Assembly (NCBI RefSeq): GCF_003471585.1
Contig: NZ_QRJO01000001.1
Coordinates: forward strand, 186,001 to 250,000
DNA length: 64,000 bases
DNA from: Collinsella sp. AM18-10
GTDB lineage: Bacteria; Actinomycetota; Coriobacteriia; Coriobacteriales; Coriobacteriaceae
Direction: 5' to 3'
The translations under genes and the position numbers were made by a program. The notes under the pieces are model-generated. The model was not told the DNA's origin and did not search any database. It saw only the letters and a program-made list of their open reading frames with translations. Below, piece after piece: positions 20,386 to 28,945 of the stretch (its first letter is position 1; each line of letters opens with the position of its first letter).

Positions 20386-22869
20386 CTACTCCACCGGTTT
20401 GAAGATGGTGGACTGACCGAAGACGCTGCGGATGAGGGCTTTGGCCTCGTCCTCGGTCTGCGGGATGCTTGGGGCTGCGCCCTGATGGCCGAAGGGACTG
20501 CCCGCGCCGGGGTTGGACTCCCAGGGAGCTGCAGGAGCGTCCTCCTCTTTGGGGGCAGTTGCAGCGGGCTTGGGCGCGGGCGTCGCACCCGGCACGTCGA
20601 ACGGAGGCAGATCGTCCCCGCTCGCATCGCCTGCAAAGCCGCCGACCATGGCGTCATCGTAGGGCACCTGCTCGGATTCCCACGGTGCAGGCTGCGCAGA
20701 CGGCTGAGCCTTGGGAGCGGACGCGCGCTCGGGCGCTCGGGGTGCGGGCTCGGTCGGGAGCTTGCCCGTGGCAGGAGCGCCAGCGGGGTTGTCGGAGCGC
20801 AGCCAGGGGGCTTTGCCCAGGTCGGATGACTTGGGCGCAGGCGCGGCGGCGGGCTTGGGCACGGGGACCGGAGCAGCCTGTTTGGGCGCAGCGGGTTCAG
20901 GCGCCGACGGGGTCGGTGCCGCTACCGGTGCCGCTTTTGGCTGCGTCGCGCTGACGTTCGAGGATGCAGGGGCCGCCGAGGACACGGGTTGCGGGTCCGC
21001 AGATGCCGCAGCCCGTGCAGATGGAGAATGCTCCTCATGTTGAGGAGCCAGCGTGCCACCTCCATCCAGGACGTAGTCGACGGTGCGACGACCGAAGACC
21101 GCACTGACTGTCGGCAGGACCACCGACTGCGTGTCGGCGCGTCCGAGCATCTTGATGGCAAAGGTCGAGCCCGCGGGGAACGAGACCGTGAGCTTGGAGC
21201 CGTCGTCTGCTGTGGCGCGGGCATTGAGCAAAAGCCCTGCGTAGGAGGCCTGACGAGCCTTGACGCGTTCGACGACCTCGGCCCATTTGCGCTGGAGCTC
21301 ACCGGCATCCTCGACCGCGGGGGTCTCGGCGGCACCAGCGGCAGCAACCTGGGCGGCGGTGTTGGGCTGGGGCTTAGGTGCCGGAGCGGTGGCAGGCGCG
21401 GGGGCTGCAACGGGCTGAGGCGTCGGAGCCGGCGCAGACTGAGGTGCAGACGCTGCAGGCTTGGAAGCCGACACGGACGCAGAACGGGGCGCAGGCTGAG
21501 CCGCCGGAGCGGCAGCACCACGGTCCCAAGGCATACCGCCCTGGCGCGCGGACGTATCAGCGGTGGTAGCAGATGCCGCCGGAGTAGCGGCTCGGGCACC
21601 CGAGATCAGCGTCGGCTGCTGGGCAGCAGCGGGTACGGATGCTGCAGGCGCGGTGGCCTGAGCAGCAGCCACGCTCGCCGGCACGGCGCCGTTGGCAACC
21701 ATGGCCTCCAGACGCGCCACGCGCTCGGCCAATGCCTCAATCGTTAAATCAGCCTCGGGACGTGCCAGACGCGTACAGGCAATCTCGAGCACCAGGCGCA
21801 CGTCGCTCGCGCCCCTCATCTCCAGTGCGGCATCGTCGAGCACCGTCAGCACGCGGGCCAGGCGGTCGGCAGGATGCTCGCCAAAGGCAGCGGCCTCGGC
21901 AGCAAGCGCCTCGGCCTGCTCGGAGCCGCCCTCAAACAGCTCGGCACGGGCACCGGCAACGCAGGCAACGTACACGTCACGCACATGCGCTACCAGGTCG
22001 CGCGTCAGCTCCAGCAGGTCGTTTCCTTCCTCGACCTGCGCACGGATCAGTCCATAGAGCTCGGCAACATCGCGATCGGCAATGGCGCGGGAAAACTCGC
22101 CCAGAATCTGGTCCGAAACCTCGCCTAAAAGCGAGCGGGCATCGTCCGCATGCACAGAACCGTTGCCAAAAACGCTCAGCTGCTCCAGCGTGGAGAGCGC
22201 GTCGCGCATGCCGCCCTTGGCATGGCGCGCCACGATGGCGAGCGCCTCGTCGTCGTAATCGAAGCCCTCCTGCTCGCATACGTATGCCAGGCGATGCTCA
22301 ATATCCTCGTTGCCGATGCGATGGAAATCGAAACGCTGGCAGCGCGAGAGGATGGTCTCCAGAATCTTTTGCGGGTCGGTGGTGCACAGCACAAAGATCA
22401 CGTGTGCCGGCGGCTCCTCAAGCGTCTTGAGCAGCGCGTTGAACGCCGCCGTCGTGAGCATGTGGACCTCGTCGATGATATAGATCTTGTACTTGCCGCG
22501 CACCGGGGCAAAGTTGACGGAGTTGATGATCTCCTCGCGCACGTTGTCCACGCCGGTACGGCTTGCGGCATCGAGCTCGTAGACATCGGGGTGGTTGCCC
22601 TCGGCAATGAGCTCGCACTCCTCGCAAGTACCGTCGGGCATGCAGCCGCTTGCACCCTCGGCGCGCGCCGCCTCGGCATTGCGGCACAGCAGCGCCTTGG
22701 CAAGGATGCGCGCCATGGTGGTCTTGCCCGTGCCGCGCGGTCCGCAGAACAGGTAGGCGTGGGACAGGCGTCCCTCGGTGATAGCGTGCTCGAGCGTCGA
22801 GACGATATGCTGCTGGCCCACCACGGAGTCGAAGGTGAGCGGGCGATACTTTCGGTACAACGATTCCAT
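20386..22869 (-). CDS. dnaX: DNA polymerase III subunits gamma and tau
   Basis: 827 residues. The clamp-loader ATPase starts MESLYRKYRP, has Walker A at 43-51 (GPRGTGKTT), zinc-binding Cys62, Cys76, Cys82 and Cys85, Walker B in YIIDEVHML and the SRC motif in LSRCQRFDF. Domain III follows to about 370. The rest is a long Ala/Pro-rich linker with a tau-like folded segment (AGELQRKWAEVVERVKARQA, about 510-600) and a C-terminal tail. GGGGGAG before ATG 22869 fixes the start; an upstream in-frame start at 22980 adds non-conserved residues. I see no slippery heptamer that would make a separate gamma form. Confidence 0.95.
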   Translation of the reverse strand: MESLYRKYRPLTFDSVVGQQHIVSTLEHAITEGRLSHAYLFCGPRGTGKTTMARILAKALLCRNAEAARAEGASGCMPDGTCEECELIAEGNHPDVYELDAASRTGVDNVREEIINSVNFAPVRGKYKIYIIDEVHMLTTAAFNALLKTLEEPPAHVIFVLCTTDPQKILETILSRCQRFDFHRIGNEDIEHRLAYVCEQEGFDYDDEALAIVARHAKGGMRDALSTLEQLSVFGNGSVHADDARSLLGEVSDQILGEFSRAIADRDVAELYGLIRAQVEEGNDLLELTRDLVAHVRDVYVACVAGARAELFEGGSEQAEALAAEAAAFGEHPADRLARVLTVLDDAALEMRGASDVRLVLEIACTRLARPEADLTIEALAERVARLEAMVANGAVPASVAAAQATAPAASVPAAAQQPTLISGARAATPAASATTADTSARQGGMPWDRGAAAPAAQPAPRSASVSASKPAASAPQSAPAPTPQPVAAPAPATAPAPKPQPNTAAQVAAAGAAETPAVEDAGELQRKWAEVVERVKARQASYAGLLLNARATADDGSKLTVSFPAGSTFAIKMLGRADTQSVVLPTVSAVFGRRTVDYVLDGGGTLAPQHEEHSPSARAAASADPQPVSSAAPASSNVSATQPKAAPVAAPTPSAPEPAAPKQAAPVPVPKPAAAPAPKSSDLGKAPWLRSDNPAGAPATGKLPTEPAPRAPERASAPKAQPSAQPAPWESEQVPYDDAMVGGFAGDASGDDLPPFDVPGATPAPKPAATAPKEEDAPAAPWESNPGAGSPFGHQGAAPSIPQTEDEAKALIRSVFGQSTIFKPVE

Positions 22870-22985
22870 GGGTGCTCCCCCGGGTATACTGAGACTTGTT
22901 GCCGCGACGGCCATGCGGTCGCACGGCATACTGCATTCCATAATAACCCGTACGGCGAGCCCGCCGCGATAGGAGTCCAAAGAGC

Positions 22986-23702
22986 ATGGCAGACGCAGAG
23001 AGCAACCTCATTCCCTCCGAAGCAGCCGACCAGGTCGAGGTCGCGCTCGAGGCGCAGGCCGCGGCCGATGACGGCATTCTGTACCTCAACGAGTATCAGT
23101 ACGAAAACGACCTCGTCACCGACTTTGCGCGCCTGGTCGCCTCGCCCAGGCGCCGTGGCTCCCTGTACGTCGCCGCCGTGATTGCCGCGCTCATCGGCAT
23201 CGGCATGCTGGTGGCCGGCGGCAGCTGGATCAAGTTCGGCGTCGTGCTGATCGTGTTCGGCGCCTTTTTGGCCTGGTGGAGCAAGAACCTGCACCACACG
23301 CTCGCCCGCGACTTTATCGACGCCGTCGAGGCCGACGAGTCCATGGGTGGCCGCTATCGCCGCGTCGCCGCCAACGAGGACGGCCTGATGGTTTGGGGCA
23401 AGAGCGGCAAGTCGCAGTTCTTCCCGTTTGACAAGCTCGACCACGTACTCGACGGCGAGCGCATCTTTGTGGCCATGTTCGCCGACCAGGGCGTGACGAT
23501 CCCCAAGGACACCTTCGTCCGTGGCGATGCCGAGCAGTTCGGTCCCTTCCTCAAGGCCCGCATCAACAAAAAACTCCGCATCGAGACCAAGAAGAAGAAA
23601 ATGAAGGCCGAGAAGGCCGCCGCCGAGGCCAAGCAGGGCGACAAGCCCCAGGAGACCAAGGGCAAGCAGCGCAAGCAGAAGAAGAACAAGAAGAAGCACT
23701 AA
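22986..23702 (+). CDS. YcxB-like membrane protein
   Basis: 238 residues. Acidic N-terminus, two membrane helices at about 60-95 (GSLYVAAVIAALIGIGMLVAG, then GVVLIVFGAFLAWW), then a YcxB-type domain (RRVAANEDGLMVWGKSGKSQ, FFPFDKLDHVLDG). The last 35 residues are a highly basic Lys-rich tail that may bind nucleic acid or membrane lipid. Divergent from dnaX with about 115 bp between. Function unknown. Confidence 0.7.
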   Translation: MADAESNLIPSEAADQVEVALEAQAAADDGILYLNEYQYENDLVTDFARLVASPRRRGSLYVAAVIAALIGIGMLVAGGSWIKFGVVLIVFGAFLAWWSKNLHHTLARDFIDAVEADESMGGRYRRVAANEDGLMVWGKSGKSQFFPFDKLDHVLDGERIFVAMFADQGVTIPKDTFVRGDAEQFGPFLKARINKKLRIETKKKKMKAEKAAAEAKQGDKPQETKGKQRKQKKNKKKH

Positions 23703-23846
23703 GGCCAAGCCAGACAGGCAGCCTCACGTCCCGTTATCCTCGCCATCCGCCCGAGCGTGCTACACTAGCAGCATCTATGCCACCGCGAACGGCTCGGCTC
23801 CGCGCCCGCCACTCGCAAACGAACTTTAAACGCACGAGGGTTGGCC

Positions 23847-25700
23847 ATGCCGCTTTTCTCGCAACATACCGCCCGGTTCTCGCCGGACGTTCCTTTGGAG
23901 GGCACCAGCTCTCGCGAGCTGCTCAAGCGGTACCAGCCGCTCGAGACACTTGCGACCGGCGGTTTTGGCTCCATCGAGATTTGCCGCGACACGCACCTGC
24001 GCCGCCGCGTCGCCATTAAGCGCATCCCCCTTATCAACGGCGCCGGCATGCCCGCCAGCGACATCATGGATGTCCTGCGCGAGGCGCACACTGCCGCCAT
24101 GCTTCAACATCCCAATATCGTGCAGGTCATCGACTTTACGCATGACACCGCCTATGCCTACCTGGTCATGGAGTATGTCGACGGTATGTCGCTGGCCGAG
24201 TTTTTGCATCGCGTGGACGGCCACTCGCTCACCTTTGACGAGGCCGCGGCCATTGCCGATGCCCTGGGCCAGGCGCTCACCTTCGCCCATAGCAATGGCG
24301 TACTCCACCTGGACATTAAGCCCGCCAACGTGCTCATCGACCACTCGGGCAATGTAAAGCTCACCGACTTTGGCATGGCGCGACTGTCGTCCGCCGGTGG
24401 CTTTGGCGGCTCGCGCGGCGGCACCATCGGCTACATGCCGCCCGAGCAGCTCGATATCGAGACCGGCACGGTCGACGAACGCGCCGATGTCTTTGCCCTT
24501 GCCTGCGTTATCTATGAGGGCTTGTGCGGCAGCGCTCCCTTTATGGCGGCCACGCCCGCCGACTCGCTCGACCGCATCATCGGCGGCGCCACCTATCCCA
24601 GCGAGCTGATACCACACTTTCCCCCGGGAGCCGAGGCCGCGCTCATGAGCGCGCTCTCCCCCATGCCGCAGGACCGCCCCAACAGCATCGAGGCATTTTG
24701 CGACCAACTCCTTGCCGGTCTGGGCAGCGTGCGCGAGGGCCGTCGCAGTCTGGAGCAAATGGTTGGCGAGCTTTCGGATGACGAGCAGGAGCTCGACGAT
24801 ATCGAGCCGTCGTACTACGAGGACGACGCCATCGAGGTCGACCCCGCGCTCGGCTGGGCGGGCACGCGCTGGAGCCATGCGCGCGACTACACCATGCACG
24901 CTATCTCGGCGCTAACGTGCGGCGCCTTTAGCTTTTTGCTGATGCAAACGGCCGGGGTCGCGGCGCTTCCCGGCCTAGTCATTGCGGCTATCGCGATCGG
25001 AGCGGCGGCTGGCCTGGCCCCCCAGATCGGCTCGGCCATCTCGGCTGTGGGCTTTTTGGTGCTCATGGCCAACGCCACCATGCAGGCGCAGGGCATCCTG
25101 TCGATGTTGCCCGTCGCGGTGATCTTTGCCGCTGCCATGTCCGGTTGGTGGATCGCCTGGGGTCGCACCGAGGCTGCCGCGAGCGCCGCGCTCACCTGTG
25201 CACTCGCGCTTGGCTGTCTGACTGGCAATACCTTCCTGGCAGCTGGGGTCGCCGCCGGCGTCGCGTCATTTTGGCTCGGCCCGGCAAGCGCCGCCGCGGC
25301 AACGGGCATGGGCGTGCTTTTTGCCCGTCTGGCGACGGTCGCGCTTTCAGCCGGAGGCGTGCTGGGGCTCGGTAACGTTGCCGCAGCGCTGGAAGACCCG
25401 CTCCTTTGGGCTGCCTTTGTGCTGGTCGCGACAACTGCCGCAGCGTCATCTGCACTGCTCAATGCCCATGCCAAGCGTGCCGACCAGGGCTCAAACCTTG
25501 CCGCAATCGCCGCCATCGCCGTCACCGGCATCGGCTGCGCAGCGGCATCCTGTCTTGCACACCATATGGAAATTGCCAGCCTTGCAGCCGCGGTCGCCGC
25601 CAAGGCGGCAGTTGCGGGAACCCTATCCTCTATAATCGTTGGGATATGCCTATATTTGCTCGGATACCAAAGAACCTATACGGAGAGTGATCTTTCGTGA
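23847..25700 (+). CDS. Membrane Ser/Thr protein kinase (first gene of the wall-growth operon)
   Basis: 617 residues. Kinase domain at about 25-290: Gly loop LATGGFGSIEI, Lys in RVAIKRIPL, catalytic loop VLHLDIKPANVL (HRD is HLD), DFG in LTDFGMARL, and the activation segment ending GTIGYMPPEQL. The C-terminal 260 residues have about six to eight hydrophobic segments rich in Ala and Gly. There are no PASTA repeats. ATG 23847 is six bases after GAGGG; the in-frame TTG at 23841 abuts that site. Its stop overlaps the next start (GTGA), so it heads the FHA-PP2C-FtsW/PBP-PknB operon. Confidence 0.88.
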   Translation: MPLFSQHTARFSPDVPLEGTSSRELLKRYQPLETLATGGFGSIEICRDTHLRRRVAIKRIPLINGAGMPASDIMDVLREAHTAAMLQHPNIVQVIDFTHDTAYAYLVMEYVDGMSLAEFLHRVDGHSLTFDEAAAIADALGQALTFAHSNGVLHLDIKPANVLIDHSGNVKLTDFGMARLSSAGGFGGSRGGTIGYMPPEQLDIETGTVDERADVFALACVIYEGLCGSAPFMAATPADSLDRIIGGATYPSELIPHFPPGAEAALMSALSPMPQDRPNSIEAFCDQLLAGLGSVREGRRSLEQMVGELSDDEQELDDIEPSYYEDDAIEVDPALGWAGTRWSHARDYTMHAISALTCGAFSFLLMQTAGVAALPGLVIAAIAIGAAAGLAPQIGSAISAVGFLVLMANATMQAQGILSMLPVAVIFAAAMSGWWIAWGRTEAAASAALTCALALGCLTGNTFLAAGVAAGVASFWLGPASAAAATGMGVLFARLATVALSAGGVLGLGNVAAALEDPLLWAAFVLVATTAAASSALLNAHAKRADQGSNLAAIAAIAVTGIGCAAASCLAHHMEIASLAAAVAAKAAVAGTLSSIIVGICLYLLGYQRTYTESDLS

Positions 25701-26710
25701 ACTTCCTGAACATCTTCGAGGACCACGTGGCCGGCATCTTCGGTGCCACCCGTGCCCCGTTCTCCTTTAAGAAGCTTGCCAAGCAGGCCGCTCGCGACAT
25801 GGAGGATCAGACTCTGGTGATCAACGGCGTCAACACGGCGCCGGCACTCTATACCATCCTGATCGCCGCCGACGACGATCCCATGCTCGCCCCGTTCTAC
25901 CCCGAGCTTTCGCGCGAGGTCCGCGAGTTTGTTAAAGCGCAGGCCGAAAAGCGCCGCTATGTCTTTGTCGGCGAGCCCCTCGTGCGCTTTATGATCGATC
26001 CGCAGCTGCGCGCCGGCAAGTTCTCGGTCTTTGCCGAGAACGTCGATGCCCCCACGCTCGGCCGCCTGTACGAAGAAGAGCGCGCCTATCAAAACGGCCT
26101 GGGCCAGAACAACTCCGCGGCAAGCCGTGCCGCCAGCGCCCCGCGCGCCGGCCAGCAGCAGTTTGCTGCCCCGCAGCAGCAGCGCCCCGCTGCCATGCCC
26201 CAGCAGCAGCCGACGCCTCGCACCGCCGCTCCCGACCCGCTTGCCGTGGCAGACCCCTTCGCGCCTAGCGTCCCCGACCCCGCCGCCGCACCCATCCCGG
26301 TGCCGCAGACCGTCTCGCGCGACTCGCTTGCCGGCATGGGCGGAGCCGCCGCGACCGGTGCCGCCGTGGGCCTAGGCGCCGCAGCCGGCATCGCCTCCAA
26401 CATGGCGAGCACTCGCACACCGCAGCGCCCGCTCGCCCAGCTCGTCGACGTCGTGAGCGGCGAGAGCCATAGCATCACCTCCGCACAGGTGACTATCGGT
26501 CGCGAGCGCTCAGTTTCCGACATTGCCCTGCGCGACCCCAACGTGTCGCGCCGCCACGCCCAGCTCACCTTTACGGGCTCGGATTGGTCGATCGAGGACC
26601 TCAATTCCACCAACGGCACGCTCGTCAACAACCGCCGCATTACGCGCTGCCCGCTGCGCAACGGCGATCTGCTGACGTTTGGCCTGAGCACCTTTGAATT
26701 TAGGGGATAG
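25697..26710 (+). CDS. FhaA-like protein (DUF3662 plus FHA)
   Basis: 337 residues from GTG 25697, overlapping the kinase stop by four bases and preceded by GGAGAG. The N-terminal 125 residues match DUF3662 (FEDHVAGIFGATRAPFSFKK), the middle is a Gln/Pro/Ala linker, and the C-terminus (about 245-335) is an FHA domain (VSRRHAQLTF, LNSTNGTLVNNRR). In actinobacteria FhaA-type proteins bind phosphorylated partners of PknB and influence peptidoglycan synthesis. The same operon context supports that role here. Confidence 0.9.
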   Translation: MNFLNIFEDHVAGIFGATRAPFSFKKLAKQAARDMEDQTLVINGVNTAPALYTILIAADDDPMLAPFYPELSREVREFVKAQAEKRRYVFVGEPLVRFMIDPQLRAGKFSVFAENVDAPTLGRLYEEERAYQNGLGQNNSAASRAASAPRAGQQQFAAPQQQRPAAMPQQQPTPRTAAPDPLAVADPFAPSVPDPAAAPIPVPQTVSRDSLAGMGGAAATGAAVGLGAAAGIASNMASTRTPQRPLAQLVDVVSGESHSITSAQVTIGRERSVSDIALRDPNVSRRHAQLTFTGSDWSIEDLNSTNGTLVNNRRITRCPLRNGDLLTFGLSTFEFRG

Positions 26711-26716
26711 TCGCTT

Positions 26717-27133
26717 ATGAACATCGATATCGTCCTTTTTGCAGGCCGCATCGTCCTGGTCGCCCTGCTCTATATCTTCCTGTTCGCCGTCATGAAGACC
26801 GGCGTGGGACTTGTGCGCGGACAGCGCCGCGACTCGGCTATCTGGACGATCGATGTGGACAAGGGCCCGCGCGGCATCCGTGGCATCCACGTAGACATGC
26901 TCGGCCCCGTCATCGTCGGTCGCTCGCCATCTTCGGACATCTGCATCAACGAACCGTTCGTCTCGGCCTCGCATGCGCGCTTTTCGCTGCAGGGCCCGGC
27001 GCTCATCATCGAGGACCTCAACTCGCTTAACGGCACGCTCGTCAACGGCCGCCAGCTCGTGGAGCCCGCGACGCTGCGTGAGGGCGACGAAGTCCAGATT
27101 GGCGACGTGGTCATGAAGGTGAACCGTCGATGA
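26717..27133 (+). CDS. FhaB-like membrane FHA protein
   Basis: 138 residues. One N-terminal membrane helix (IVLFAGRIVLVALLYIFLFA, about 4-23) and a C-terminal FHA domain (VGRSPSSDICI, SASHARFSLQ, LNSLNGTLVNGRQ). This is the FhaB/FipA layout known next to FtsW/RodA and PBP genes. It should recruit phosphorylated division or elongation proteins to the membrane. The stop overlaps the phosphatase start by four bases. Confidence 0.9.
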   Translation: MNIDIVLFAGRIVLVALLYIFLFAVMKTGVGLVRGQRRDSAIWTIDVDKGPRGIRGIHVDMLGPVIVGRSPSSDICINEPFVSASHARFSLQGPALIIEDLNSLNGTLVNGRQLVEPATLREGDEVQIGDVVMKVNRR

Positions 27134-28929
27134 TCGACGAGGAGAACAAGTCCGCAACTATGACCGAGGCACCGGCCGCCGCCACAGCTGCGCCGGCCCA
27201 CGCCGCTCCGGCGGGCTCCGCACCCGTGGAGCCCGAGGACACCGTGTTCTCCCTGCCTCTTTCGCATGTAACGCATGATATTTCGGATCTCGCCGATAAC
27301 GAGGACGAAGAGGATGCCGTAGCGGCGCCCATCGGCGCACATGCTGCGGAACAGCCCACAGCGCCCGAAGCAACCCCGGCGCCGGCTCACTTTGCAGAGC
27401 CCGTCGCCGCGGCAATCAACGAGAGCGCTGCGGTGTTTGCGGCACCCGAGCCCGCCGCGCCGGCGTTTCCCATAGCCCCGGCATCCGAGGTTGCGTCCGC
27501 GTCTACGCCGACGCCCGAGCCTATAGACGTCAGCCCGCAAGACGATGAGTCGACCGCCCGCGTGTCCGAGGAGTCCGACTCCCCGGACACCGGCGATTCC
27601 GAATCAAACGCCGAGACCGACACCGTCTCTCCCGGTGACACAGCCGAAATCGATGTTGCCGCCGTTGAGGCCAAGCTCAAAGACCCCGGCTCGACCATGA
27701 GCTTTGAGCCCCTGACCGAGGAGCGCATCGAGACCGACTCGACCTATGATGCCGGCACCACCACGCAACTCATGTGGGGCGCCCGCTCCGACGTTGGCTG
27801 TGTGCGCCCGCACAATGAGGATTCCTACCTGGTGCAGTCGCCGCTCTTTTGCGTATGCGACGGCATGGGTGGTCACGCCGCCGGCGAGGTGGCCTCTTCT
27901 ATCGCTGTCGAGACCATCGCCAAGACAGCTCCTCAGTCTGCCGACGCCGCACGCCTGGCGGCAGCCGTCGAGGCCGCCAACGCCGCCGTAATCGAGGCTG
28001 CCCTGAACGGCCTAGGCAAGCCCGGCATGGGCTGCACAGCCACTTGCGCCTATATCGAAAACGACACGCTCGCCATCGCCCACGTGGGTGACTCTCGCGC
28101 CTACCTGCTCCACGAGGGCACGCTCATCCGCGTGACCCGCGACCACTCCTACGTGGAGGAGCTCGTGGACGCCGGCGAGATCACGGCAGATGAGGCTCGC
28201 GTCCACCCCAACCGTTCGGTCATCACCCGCGCGCTGGGCTCGGACCCCGCCATGTATGCCGACCACTTCACTCTGCATATCGAGGAAGGCGACCGCCTGA
28301 TCCTGTGCTCCGACGGCCTTTCGAGCATGATTCCCGATAGCGATATCGAGAACATCGCCACGCAGTCCTCAACCGCGCAAATCTGCGTCGACAACCTAGT
28401 GGACGCGGCGCTTGCCGCCGGCGGCCACGACAACGTGACCGTAGTAGTCGTTGACCTGGTTGACGATGGCGTTATGCGCGAGGCGCAGCGCGTGCGTCGC
28501 CGCAACATTACTATCGCCGCCATCCTGGCCCTCGTCTTTGTGCTGGCAGCTGGCATCTGGGCCTACACGGGTGTCACCGGCTCGTACTACCTGGGTACCT
28601 ACCAGGGCAATGTCGCCGTCTGGCGCGGCCTGCCCGGCAAGCCGCTCGGACTCAAGCTCCACTGGCTCGAAAGCGAAACCAGCATTAAGCTGTCCGACCT
28701 GCCCGAAGACACGCAAAACCGCCTCAAGGCGGGCATTCCGCAAACAAGTGTCGACGATGCGCAGGACACGATATCCAAGTACCGCCACCAGATCGATGAA
28801 GAGCAGACCCGCCAGGTGATCGACGCGCAAACGATTCGCGACAACACCAATCAGGGATCGACCTCCGAATCAGATTCCGAGAAAACCGCCGAACAGTCCG
28901 CCGAGGCCGAAGCCTCCGATAAGAATTAG
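27130..28929 (+). CDS. PP2C-family Ser/Thr phosphatase (PstP-like) with acidic N-terminal extension
   Basis: 599 residues. The PP2C domain lies at about 216-445: SDVGCVRPHNEDSYL, VCDGMGGHAAGEVASS, LAIAHVGDSRAYLL, LILCSDGLSSM and GGHDNVTVVVVDL give the metal-binding Asp residues. A membrane helix follows (about 460-480) and an outer tail rich in Ser and Glu. Actinobacterial PstP usually begins directly with the phosphatase; here some 215 Ala/Pro/Glu-rich residues precede it. It should reverse PknB phosphorylation. ATGA overlap couples it to the FHA gene. Confidence 0.92.
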   Translation: MIDEENKSATMTEAPAAATAAPAHAAPAGSAPVEPEDTVFSLPLSHVTHDISDLADNEDEEDAVAAPIGAHAAEQPTAPEATPAPAHFAEPVAAAINESAAVFAAPEPAAPAFPIAPASEVASASTPTPEPIDVSPQDDESTARVSEESDSPDTGDSESNAETDTVSPGDTAEIDVAAVEAKLKDPGSTMSFEPLTEERIETDSTYDAGTTTQLMWGARSDVGCVRPHNEDSYLVQSPLFCVCDGMGGHAAGEVASSIAVETIAKTAPQSADAARLAAAVEAANAAVIEAALNGLGKPGMGCTATCAYIENDTLAIAHVGDSRAYLLHEGTLIRVTRDHSYVEELVDAGEITADEARVHPNRSVITRALGSDPAMYADHFTLHIEEGDRLILCSDGLSSMIPDSDIENIATQSSTAQICVDNLVDAALAAGGHDNVTVVVVDLVDDGVMREAQRVRRRNITIAAILALVFVLAAGIWAYTGVTGSYYLGTYQGNVAVWRGLPGKPLGLKLHWLESETSIKLSDLPEDTQNRLKAGIPQTSVDDAQDTISKYRHQIDEEQTRQVIDAQTIRDNTNQGSTSESDSEKTAEQSAEAEASDKN

Positions 28930-28945
28930 AAAGGGAGTGCCGCTT

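Noticed and set aside
20386-22869. Programmed frameshift producing a gamma subunit
   Set aside because: No A-rich slippery heptamer with a following hairpin was seen in the expected part of the gene.
22870-22985. SRP RNA or tRNA next to dnaX
   Set aside because: The gap is only about 115 bp and lacks the GGAAGGAAGCAG core of SRP RNA and any cloverleaf.
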